Origin: Cantharellus purpuraceus
Taxonomy: Eukaryota; Basidiomycota; Agaricomycetes; Cantharellales; Hydnaceae
Reading direction: 5' to 3'
DNA: 64,000 nucleotides
NCBI GenBank assembly: GCA_025174535.1
Contig: JALBUN010000036.1
Location: forward strand, 34,856-98,855
Shown: positions 42,292 through 52,925 of the stretch, in pieces
How positions within the stretch are numbered: position 1 is the first letter of the stretch
How the letters are laid out: the number at the start of each line of letters is the position of its first letter
Made by a program: the position numbers and the translations under genes
The notes under the pieces: generated by a model
Seen by the model: the letters and a program-made list of their open reading frames with translations, nothing else
What the model was told of the DNA's origin: nothing
Databases searched by the model: none

Positions 42292-43135
42292 TCAGTAAAA
42301 TTTCTTCTTGCATTTTGTACTTTTCACCTCGCTCCCTTGTTGCTCCCTTGTTGTTGGTCGTTCTTTAGCGGTGTTATGGCTGTGCAAGAGACTCCTTGCC
42401 TGCAGGAAAATATGGTCTTGTAGCGACCCGTCTCCGGAAATCAAATAATTGACGATAAGATGGGCCACCCTACGAGGGTAGATCATGCTGGACGCCTGCG
42501 TTGATGACATCCTTGGTCAGATCTTCATCAACGTCGTTAAACAAGATACGTTCCGTAAATATTTCTCAGATGGACATTCAAGTCACGTAACGGTCCTTTG
42601 ATAAGGGACCTGGAAGGATTGTCTTACACATGAATGGCGATGTATTGAACATTGATGGCACGAGGGGGAACTTTGTCGGCCTCCAGGCTTGCTTCGCTAA
42701 AGTCTCAAAGCCGCAGTTCTCCATTGGAGCACAACAGGAGATTCGAAGGTTTGATGTAGCCATGTATGATGCCCTTGCCGTGAAGTCGGGAGACAAGGGT
42801 ACAGAGCTGGTTTGTGGGTTCAACTTGTCACCATGAGAGACTAATGGGGAGGCCTGGCTGTGTTGTATAGATCTGGAAAGAGGAACGACGGGTTGTTCGT
42901 ATGGCAAGAGGATGCCACAGATTTTTTCATCTCGAAATATTCGACCAAGAGGAGTCACAGAATCACCAGCTAAAAGCATCATTCTGAGCCCTTTCTGCAG
43001 GACTTCGACTCCATCGTCGAAGAATTTTATTACGTATTTGTCTTGGACGATAGCGATGGTGCGGCGAGGGGGTAATATGCACAGCTTCCTAATAGTAGAC
43101 ATCGGCGAAGTTCTTATACATTGACCCACTGCCAA
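42292..43135 (-). pseudogene. Kinase-like protein, broken by stop and frameshift
   Basis: Reading downwards: KYVIKFFDDGVEVLQKGLRM, MLLAGDSVTPLGRIFRDEKI and CGILLPYEQPVVPLSRSI (N-lobe of an Agaricomycete kinase-like family), then, in another frame, LHGKGIIHGYIKPSNLLLCS NGELRL-stop-DFSEASLEAD (catalytic-loop HG.IKPSN and DF positions, TGA between Leu and Asp). After a further shift comes FNDVDEDLTKDVINAGVQHD near 42510. The usual HRD Asp is Tyr (HGY). With a nonsense codon and frame changes it is most likely a pseudogene, originally perhaps a pseudokinase. Confidence 0.6.
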
Positions 43136-43890
43136 ACGGCCCTGACTCAGCGGACGAGGATGCCACAGTGGACATTATGAACGTTCTCTCTCTGTCACTA
43201 GCGTTACATCTTCACTTCCATAAGACTTTCATAGCAGGCAAAAACTCACTGTCAGTCAGCGGAGTGGATATTTCAAGTAGGATAGTACAGCGTGTGACCT
43301 ACTCCCTGACACTGAAATATGGCCATCTTTCTTCAGTAAAACGCTCCGTTAGATAGAATAGATGCGAGTTTATATTTTCAATGGCCGGTATTTTGAACCT
43401 AAAATTCATTCCTTTTCGCGGGGTATCTTATATGTCTTACGTAGGATAGCATGCTGTCTACTCTCTAAGTACTTGCAGATGCCAACCACAACAAGCACAA
43501 TCATCTCCCCCCGGTAATTCGATGGATGTACTCCCGTGTTTTCAGTCCTCACTTTGTTCTTTTAATACTGTTTGTTATTCCTTATTAATTGGCAGTAAGT
43601 ATCATGGCTGAGCAATTTTGTGATCCACCAATGCTGGTGCTTGCGAGCAACTACCAAATCAAATGGCAACCCCGCCACTAGATGATTCTACAACCTGTTT
43701 TTTTCATTTTATTTTTTTATTTGTGTGTCCACGAAAGGAAGGGTCATGTCGTGGTCTGGCGGCAACATTGTGGATAAAAGGTGTCATTTGGTTCCAAAAC
43801 ATACCCTACGAGTACAATCGTATACCCTGGGCACCATGAAGGCACACAACGAAGTGAGTAGGATCTAGCATGTGCTATACTTCTAGTCAT
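43136..43890. other. Intergenic, no gene seen
   Basis: Short ORFs only, a T-rich stretch at 43700-43725, and no domain. It separates the kinase-like pseudogene and the DUF6533 copy B stop. Confidence 0.4.
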
Positions 43891-45591
43891 TCATGACAGC
43901 CGAATATCCGAAATGTGGACCTGTCGACTCTGATTGTCTCGATATGAAATTCCGAGACGCGGGTAACCCATCGACACGACTTGTGTCTCTTCTGTGAAAA
44001 ATCTCTTGCGCATGTTGAGAAGTAGGCGACTACCCATGACACACGGTACTGCAACGGACCAGCTGAAGCAATGATGAGTTCTTGATTGGATGAGGCAGCA
44101 GTGCAGAATTCAGACTCACCGCATAGCAAGGTCAAGCGTCAAACCCAACTTTACTGGCAGGGCCCAGGAAATGCAATTCGCCAATAGAGCCATGAACATT
44201 CTGACACATATGTTAAGTGCTAAACAGGATGACAGGGGTAAAAAGGACCAAAAGATCCTTACACCAGGAAGTAGAGGAAACTGTGTTGAAAATTAGTGAT
44301 ACAGTAATGGGATGATCAACAATCCATTAATGGATCGTACCTGTCTACAACAATCAGATGTAACAGCTTGGAGCCTGCCTCACGCTTGTAAATCCTCCAG
44401 CCTTTGTACAACATGAGGGACATGAGAATTGTTTCGAAGAGAAGCGGGGCAATCCAACAGAGAAAGAAGTGAGGTGGACGTGCGGTAGTTTGGCAGCCTG
44501 TTAAGCCCGTGACCCGCATCACCGTACCTGGGGAGTGGGTGATAAGTTTCAACAGAATTCTCGCATAAATTGCAGTGCTGACTTGCTGGCATTCCCAGGA
44601 CTGCAAGCAGCATCGAACTGATAACTACCCCCGACAAGAGCGCAAGCAATAGGAGAAGCAAAGCTCGATTGCGCTCATAAACTGCGTGTATCTTGGAAAG
44701 AGAGAAAGTAAGCCCAGTAACGACGGTTCAGGGAATAATGACGTGCTCGAATTATAAGGATAACTGTATCTCTGACGATGAGTAATAATATATGTACCAA
44801 ACATAGCTGGACCATACTTTCTGCACTGATTATAGCAATAACCTCCCTGTATTTAGAGTCAAGCGTCAGAGTGATCATGATGTTCGTGGAGAGTGGATAG
44901 GCTTGATACACGTATCTCATGGCTAAGGCCATGAACGTGTTCCTAAGCCTTCTAAGGAATGTCTACACTCACGAAATAAGTTCCCACCAATGTAAATTCT
45001 GGCAACTTGTTTTAAATGGCACTCAGATCATGCATATGAGTACAAGACAATCATGCTATGATACGCACAACTACAAAAATATTAGACGCTATGTGCAAGG
45101 GAGACACATTACAATCTCACCTGATACGATAGAGTGTCAAGAAACATTACTGGTGAATGCTGTTAGTGTAATCGTAGCAGGAGGACTATGTACACATACA
45201 GGTCGTGTCGAAAAGAAGGGTGAATAAGCCAAAGTATCGATTCTAAGAGAATTAGTTCGCGATAAGTATGATATGCATGAGATAGTAGGGATGTATAGCT
45301 GGTAACACGTACAAGAAAAAAAAGGGCTTTCCCAAATGACCAGCCGCGACGCCATACGAAATCGACCTGCAGCGAAGTATCTCAACGTCATTTTTTCTGT
45401 CACTCGGCGTTATACATGCCTCGTCATCGAACGTCAGAACTAAAGAAAATTGCGTTAGCCAAGGATTCAATATTGACCACAGTCATGCTCTGACCATAGT
45501 CATAGACAACTACAACGAGCGCCGCAACTGTGCCATACTTCGCCGGCGCATCTGTAGGCAAAGCTAATGAGAAAAGCGAGTTCCATGCCAT
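43891..45591 (-). CDS. DUF6533 seven-TM-like membrane protein (copy B)
   Basis: Start MAWNSLFSLALPTDAPAKYG at 45591, then TVAALVVVVYDY. After an intron comes VLTFDDE, then VDFVWRRGWSFGKALFFL; the intron between them starts GCATGT, a GC-AG intron. Next are NRYFGLFTLLFD, a helix near AESMVQLCLVHILLLIVRDT, VYAVYERNRALLLLLLALLS, and TGCQTTARPPHFFLCWIAPL with LFETILMSLMLYKGW and LLHLIVVD (the second hallmark of the family). It ends SWSVAVPCVMGSRLLLNMRK and a tail closing DIRLS at 43891. About ten exons. A tandem paralogue lies just upstream (46274-47820). Confidence 0.78.
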
Positions 45592-46273
45592 TTTTTTTAC
45601 TGACAGCCAGCGACGTAAGCTTCAATGTCAGTACTCATCTGAGAGACGGTAGAAAGTGAGGGAAGAGGTAATGGAGCTTTACCCTTATCACACAGATAGG
45701 TGTTTTAATATGAGAGAGAATGATCGCCCATTAGAAGACTGTCCAAGCGTGGTACATCCACTGTCATCGGCAGAAACATAAATCTGGCATGAGCACTGGA
45801 CATGGTGACTATTCTTGATAAGAACTTGAAGAACTCATACCTCTGGCAGTTGATCAATCCACCATTTTTAATTTCCAAGTCCAAAGCACTAGCCTTCACT
45901 CAGGTACTAACAGGCAGGTCATTTGCATCACGTGGGAGGCGGTGTCGAGGGAAAAAGCCAAAGTTAGTACACTCTACATAGGCCTCCATTGACCCAGGCC
46001 TCACGTTGATATGACTGTTGATCTGGCTGACCATGAGAACGACTTCATAGATTGACGTTCAATGCTCGACCAAATTTTGACCCTAATGGCCACATCACAT
46101 GTGGCACTGACCAGTCTTCGCACGCGCCAAACTGTAGGTATGCACATCCCACGTCTCTTGCTTTTGTCATGCCACGCGATGTCATGAGTCGTGTAGACCG
46201 CAGCTCACCCAAGGCTTGAACATAGCAGATTGAATATTGACATTTGATGTTTGTCACTTATGTAAATATAGAC

Positions 46274-47820
46274 TCAAAGGGTGGTTTCCATCGACGAATC
46301 TCCTGGCTTCTTGAAGAATCTTTCACGCAGGTTAAGAAGCAGGCGACTGCCCACTATACATGGTGCGGCAATTGTCCAGCTGACCATAAACTTGTCAGTC
46401 AAATGCATGAGAGGTCGATGTCGAACTTTAGACTCACTCCTCCAGTGTCATGTTTAGTCTTGCGGGCATAGCCCAGAGAATGCAATTCACCAGCAGGGCG
46501 ATCAAGATGCTGATGGAATTGTTTAGCGCAAGGCTGTACGACAGACTTCCAGACTTACCTCAGAAAGTAGAAAAGACTGTATGAAATTAGTGGATGTAAT
46601 CAAGAGCTTAAGAAAAGAGGACATGCCTGTCTCTAATGATCAGGTGTAATAAATTGTTGTTGTTTTTAATCCTGAAAATCGTCCAGCCCTTATACACCAT
46701 GAGGAACATCAAAATTGTTTCGAAGATAACCGAAGGGAGCCAAGAAATAAAGAACTTGGGTGAACGTGCTGAGGTGTTGCAACCCGTCAACCCGCTTACT
46801 CTCCCAACGGCAGCTGAGAACATGTGAGATGAGAAGGGTATCGAACAGTATGTGTCTCACGCTCAGGCTTTGGCATCGCCAATAACGGAATCAGTAAAGT
46901 AGCGGCTATGTCTGCCAGTAAGAGCAGAATCATCACTGTAAGCAATCTTCTGCTGTTTCCATAGACTGCGTGGATCTGAAAAGGGCGATGGAATGACTGT
47001 TACTAATTGTTTCTTAAGAAGAAAAATACATACCCGTGATATGAGGATGACTAAGTCCGTAATTGTCAGTATTGGATGCATATGACATGGGAGAATAAAT
47101 CATGTACTTTCTGCGCTGACGACAGCAATAAGCTCCCTGCATTCATTTGTTTTTTTTGTTCGTCAGAGGTAGACCAACGACTGCCAAGCAAAGTGTGGAC
47201 ATACGATGACATTTCCCACCACTGGAAACTTAGGCAACTAGTGTTTTTAAACCACCTCAGAGCACAGATGAGTTTTAAAGACGATGGCGATACATACAAC
47301 TTCAAAAAGATAAGAAGAATATTTAAAGAAGTAAACTATCATCTCACCTGAGGTGACGGAGAATCGAGAAACCTCACTAATTGCACATGCGTTGTTAATA
47401 CACTACAGCCGCATCCGCATTACGCAGCACAAAGCGTACCAATCACGTCAAAAATAAGCGCAATTAAGCCAAAGTAGCGATTCTGGAAGAAGAACTAGGC
47501 TATCAGGATGATTATGATGTCACCAGGAATATATACAAATGAATAGAGTCCCTTTCCAAAGGACCAGCTGCGTTTCCATACGAGTTCGACCTACAACAAG
47601 ATATGTTTTCAAGATCATTGCCGGGCAAGTTAAGTCAACACATGCCTCGGCATCAAATGTAAGGCCTACCAGTGCAGTGGTGTGTCAGCCAAGCCCGGAT
47701 AATAATAACTGCCGCCAACTGACCGTAGTCATAGACAACCACGGCAAGCGCCGCAACTGTCCCATACTTCGTAGGTGCAACTGTAAGTAAGGACAGTGAG
47801 AGGAGGATGACTGAAGACGG
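46274..47820 (-). CDS. DUF6533 seven-TM-like membrane protein (copy C), start codon missing
   Basis: Same exon layout as copy B: APTKYGTVAALAVVVYDY, LTFDAE | VELVWKRSWSFGKGLYSF (again a GCATGT intron), NRYFGLIALIFDVI | VRFLDSPSPQ, IHAVYGNSRRLLTVMILLLL, TGCNTSARSPKFFISWLPSV with IFETILMFLMVYKGW and LLHLIIRDR, and finally VSWTIAAPCIVGSRLLLNLR closing METTL at 46274. At the position of copy B's first Met there is CCG, with a TAG directly before it, so either translation starts on an unseen upstream exon or the copy is dead. The middle exon (~47060-47300) is more diverged. Confidence 0.7.
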
Positions 47821-48299
47821 CTAGTTCACCAACAGCCTGGGTTGGAAACTATGGCATCAGGATCCATTCTCGAGATGGTAGATTAATTGCAGGAGGAAGT
47901 TATTGGATCCCTACTGCAACCTTCCAGGCTTATATTTTTTTTCGCTATGAGTGACAATCATCAAGGAGTTGCTGGAATATCTCAGACGAGGTTGACTATA
48001 ATTATCAGAGGTCGACATCCGCTCCACGCATCATGATGAGGAAGACACAGGATTACACAATGCATTCCCAGTGCTAGGGCTACTTGGGCTAAGTATGGAA
48101 GCGATTAGGGTAAATACAGCAGAATAGATAGAAACAAGTATCTTCTACTAATACCTGACGCATGACGCGGTGCCTCCCAGATTGTTATCGTACAAGAAGC
48201 GCGGAAGGACAAAGAATAGAGGTGTGGCGGCAGGCGCGACACAGCTTGCCGGGGTGCCAATCTGCGGTGAGACGCCCGCTGGCATGGCTAGATCCGCTG

Positions 48300-48740
48300 G
48301 TGATCAAGTTGACCATCCGTTCTCACATAATGTAGCGATCAGCGCTTTTGCAGTTTCATGGACACGGCGACCAACAACAGTTCGGGGCAACACCATCTCA
48401 ACATATATCCATAGATTCCTTCACAGCAGGATCTCTCGTTTTCGAGCCAATATGGTTGCTTGCAGCATTGAGGCTGATCGAGCTCGTGATTGTAATCGGA
48501 GCTGCAATTGGACGAGCCATCAATGCATCATGACTGATATTAATAGATCATTTTTGAATAGATGCGACATCACAATCATCGTGTGAGTACAACATAGTGG
48601 TCTCGAATGCACCGTGCTCAATGAACCGCCAGATGTATTACCAACACCTCCCGGGGCTTACCAATGATACCCTAGGAACCTCCCATGCGCCCACCCACGA
48701 CGCTGTGATAGAGAGTGTGGCAATTCGGAAGCTGATGAGC
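48300..48740 (+). pseudogene. DUF6533-family remnant related to copy D
   Basis: Parts match the copy D gene at DNA level: GTGAGTACAACATAG...GTGCTCAAT...CCAGA (48580-48630) with 62870-62917, and CACCTCCCGGGG...CCCACCCACGACG.TGTGATAGAG (48640-48715) with 63534-63634. The two blocks are adjacent here but ~600 bp apart in copy D, so the middle is deleted. A tail like THDAVIES corresponds to HDAVMVEFGDP. No intact gene. Confidence 0.45.
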
Positions 48741-50009
48741 ATGTCGAAAGTGAATCATCGCGGAAGAGGCGGTTGTGCCTACGGATCCGGAGATCCCAAC
48801 AGGAACTATGGAGGACTTGGGGTAATCGTAGTCCTTGGTACCGGGCTCAGGCTGAACAGCCTCCTTCATGCTTGTAATGCTTCTGGCTTACGCCAAATTA
48901 TCATGGAGTCTGCATACATAGACAATCGCTTTGTTGCGTTGATGAAGGCAACATACCTCTTGCTTCAAACGCCGTCCTCGTCGCGAACATGACAGGACTT
49001 GGGATTATGGGAGTAGGACACAACAAGATTCAGACGGCCCTGGAGTTCTAATATCAAATTAAATCTCTAGAAGTTCACTTTGACTGACAATTCTATCTGG
49101 CTCTGGGATCAAAAACCGACTAATTCGTACACAAATTAGCAGGCCTAGAGGCTCAAATTTGGTCTGCATGCATAGGGGGATATAGGGGTCCTAGTGCACT
49201 TTTCACCTCCAAGGCTACTGCCATTCAAATGACACAGCAGGCTCGCAGCGGGTATATCATTGGTTTGTGCATGCCCAATCACCGTGAAAGTGATGAAATA
49301 ATTCTGGTATCAAGGCATTCATTGCCGCCAAATGAGGTAATATAAAGCCTCATTAGTGCGTACGATTCTCTTATAATTCGTCTTGCATAGCAGCTGCAAA
49401 CTGGCGTCCGTATTGCGTAGGCAAAAGACGAGCTTGACATAGTCGACAGGTATATTGCATCCCCCCCTTTCTTCCGGACTTTCTTGATTGCTGGCATAGC
49501 AGCATCACAGTCAACGCATATGCACCAAGCCTTGCCCGCACGCAGATCTGCAAATGCAGTCTGTCTAAGTCCCGCACATGCCTACTTTATCTTGCGAAGA
49601 GAAGACATTGACGAAACTCGTTAAAAGCGCAGTTTAGTCAATTCACACCCAGTCTGCTGCAACTAGGCCCAGTGAGAGTGTAGCCGCACTGGTGTCATTC
49701 GTAGCAAGAGAGGACTTTATTCATGCAGGGACATCTCAAACGGTCAGCCGGAAGTCGTCAAAGTGAGCGCTCGCGCCTTGCTTCAACTCTCTCCCTCTCA
49801 TCTGCTCCATCTTACTTGATCCAGGGTTTGTGGTCCACGTCTATGAGCTTTCGGAGACTCTGGCATCCACATATATGCAACCACATAAGTACACAACAGT
49901 GATACGACAATGCGATCAAGATACTTTTGCATTCTCGATCTTGACCACATGACCTGAGACCGCCATGATGGTGATGCATTCAAACAAGAAATTATAATTG
50001 AAGGGATTT
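48741..50009. other. Unassigned interval
   Basis: Several short ORFs on both strands (e.g. 49279-49577 minus, 49798-49983 minus) with no recognisable domain. It could hold more DUF6533 decay. I see no gene that can be supported. Confidence 0.3.
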
Positions 50010-52359
50010 CTAGGCGAGTTCGTCGCGACCATGTCCGGGAGTTGAAGAGCTCAGTGTCGAAGACGACTCTGGGACAAAGGAGATAAGCGCATACCTATCA
50101 AACCAAATAAGTCTCATCCAGATTCAGTCGCCAAATCAGAAATGGGACTTACTTTCCATTGACCCTCCACTTGGGATCCTCGACATCCAGGGCCTTCGCA
50201 CGGTCCTCGCTCAACCCAACGGCGACATCCGCCTTTAACGTACGAAGGGATAGTATGGGGAACAGCCCTGCCAGAGGCCCTACGGATGGTGAGAGCAAGA
50301 TATTCAGATCACTGGACTCAAGATTCATGTGGGGTATTATTACAGACCCAAAGCTGTTGAAAATGGTGTTGAAGGCGGCCACTTGACGTCTGCCGTAAGC
50401 CTGGTGATCTATTAGATCATGAAGAAGGGCATCACCACTGGAGGACATACTTGCGATAGCTGATAGTGTAGGTTCAGCACGAAGTTCAAGCCAGAATGGC
50501 AATTGTGGAGTATGCACAACTCACTTAAGATCCCCCTGAATATGTAAGTCAGCTCAAAATTACCTTCGAATGTAAAGGAAATTCCACCTTAAAGATAACC
50601 AGTGCACTACCCTTCAGCTCTCGCGTCAATTCCGGGGCTTCGGATGCCATGACTGCAAATGGAGATGGTGACGTCCAAAAATCGACCAAAGGGTTCGATG
50701 CACCGATCTCTGACTCGGGGGAAACAGAGAGCGAGAAACGGCCAGAGGCTAGATGCTCTTGCCAACGATTTGCAAGGAGCTCTAATTCGGCACGTTGGAT
50801 AGGAGAAGGCAAATAATCCTCAAAGAAAGAGCCATCGAGTAGTTGGCTAAAGATGGCGCGAAAATCGGCAGGAATGACATCCGAGACAAACCACGGAATG
50901 GTCTTGGGACTAATGGCGTATCAGAAGAGAGAACACGTTTTTGAAAGAGGACATAACTGGAAAACCACTCGATAAACATAAGGTGTACAAGTGATGAGGA
51001 AGTCGGCGAATAAAAGATCTGTGAATAGCTAAACCGTGACTTTGTAAATCTGGGACACGAGAGAGGAAGAGAGAGATTCAGGCACCTCAAAACCCGCTTG
51101 GTGTCGGTAGCTGTCAACTAACATGATTCGTAACAAAGCGCACTCTCTCACCATTATCAAGCACGATGTTTACTTTTCCATCCTTGATACTACTCAACTG
51201 TTTCCAAGCTGCAGCTGAGTTGTCTAAAAGGATGGAATCTTGACGCTCTTGCTGTGCCGCTCTTCCGACGGATTGAAGCTTCTGGATATCTTCATGTGTC
51301 AAATTTGTCAATAACGAGAGATCCTGTGAATTCAGTGTCATTCGTTTTAAACGGAGTAGGAAGCTAAGCGAACGGTTGCATTTCCCCTTTAAAATATGAT
51401 GAAAGAAATTAAAGCGTCAGGGGAGCCTACTATGTCCATTTAAGACGTACCATAGGCACATTTGCAACATCTCGTAGAACAGAACTTCCAACTTGGTTGT
51501 ATCTGACACGAGTGTCTGCTTCTCACTATTGAGCTCCGCGAACGTGTGGGCTAACTCTGTGACCAGAAGTCAACACCAGTGCCAGATACTACTGCAGTAC
51601 ACGCGAAAGATGACGCTTACGATAAACGGCGGATGCGCTCGATCTAAACGTTTGCTCTTTCTGGGTTCGAAAGGGATCGTAGCTTCGCCAACAGAAAGTC
51701 TGCGAGAAGTATGTGCGGATAAGGCGATACCTGAGACAATGGGACTTTTATACGTATAACAAGGGTAAAGGTTCGCTCACAAATAGCACCTGTTGGCATT
51801 TTAGTTCCCTGGAAGCTTGCATATAGGATTGTACATACTCAGCGTATAACCAAGGAGCTCTGAACCACGAATCCTTATCTCCTAGGTGAATAAGGAGCGA
51901 GTTGAATATCCTTATGTTAGGACCACTGTCGTCTGGCAAAATTCTGCTCGACAAGTAGGACAGTTATTGAGTCTGGCGGAAAATCTCTCCTCGCTCACTC
52001 TAACTCTCGATCACGGCCCATCTCGTATTTCAGTTTGCTCAGAGTTTGAATTATTATCTTTCCCTCCGCAACTTTCTCACGAATACGAGCTTCGTCCACA
52101 GCTCCGGAAGCAGGTGCCATATTTTCTTGGTAGATGTTGTCAATAATGCTTGTTAGGATTATAGGCCATCTCCTGGTCACTGTCTCGTAACTGTATCACA
52201 GTGAAATAATCGTGCAGAAAACTTTGATATCCCTTCACCTGAAACTAAATTATGGTGTTGGGTTCATCACTAAGAATTAGACAGTGTCACTTTATGTATG
52301 ACAGACCTGGTCTTGTCTGTAGGATCATAAGGTGGATACGGAGGCGTGTACTGTGGCAT
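50010..52359 (-). CDS. ARMT1/DUF89-family damage-control phosphatase
   Basis: Start MPQYTPPYPPYDPTDKT at 52359. After an intron: TRRWPIILTSIIDNIYQEN, IIIQTLSKLKYEMGRDRELE, GPNIRIFNSLLIHLGDKDSW and FRAPWLYAE. Later exons give TDLLFADFLI and TIPWFVSDVIPADFRAIFSQ (a strong DUF89 signature), a QRAELELLANRWQEHLASGR helix, ELKGSALVIFKGDL and GPLAGLFPILSLRTLKADVA followed by VEDPKWRVNGK. It ends YALISFVPESSSTLSSSTPG, TAG at 50010. The family comprises metal-dependent phosphatases acting on phospho-metabolites (fructose-1-phosphate in the yeast relative) or protein carboxyls. The region around 50400-50530 is hard to splice cleanly and may contain unresolved introns. Confidence 0.82.
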
Positions 52360-52925
52360 TCTATACGTAGGAGGGATGATCTACAGCAACTGGTTTGTAA
52401 CTGGTTCGAACCGGGCGCGTGTGCCTAAGTTCAGCCGCGCTTCCGGCAGACTGGCTAATCCCAGCGGAAGGGGAATTGACACTGTGACCTGTGACGCAAC
52501 GTAACCGTTACCTCCCTGTGAACGATATACCTCATAAAGAAATCAACAAATGCATACTTCACCCACCGTTACGAGTCGCGGCTTATGAAGGTGATACTGT
52601 CGACGGAGTGGGTGAAATGTGAGAGATCCAATCTCTTGGTTACTGTCATAGATTAGAGACCGGAGTCGTGACTGAGAATATTAACTTGCTATCTCCTTGG
52701 GGTGTTCCTCTCTTACATGGTGGGATTGTACTATATCTAATTGGGCCTGCCTTGTTGTCTGTCTGATTTGAAGTGTTCTCGGCACTGGTTTTCAAAATGT
52801 ATAAAACACTGATTCAGTGTCCGGTATTCCTGCAGTGCCTATTGACGGGCGCGTCTTCAAAGTTCAAGCACAGGCGTCAAGGCCTCATGGTGTGCACGGC
52901 CTCGTTATCTTAGGGTTCGGCGTCC
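52360..52925. other. Divergent promoter interval between ARMT1 and the HEAT gene
   Basis: 566 bp between two divergent starts. CCAAT- or TATA-type elements are not striking; ATGTATAAAAC at 52797-52807 contains a TATA-like core about 120 bp upstream of the HEAT gene start. A GGTTCGAACC near 52412 resembles a tRNA B-box but no tRNA folds. Confidence 0.4.

Noticed and set aside
52405..52425. GGTTCGAACC resembling a tRNA T-loop/B-box
   Set aside because: No A-box at the right distance and no acceptor or anticodon stem can be folded around it.
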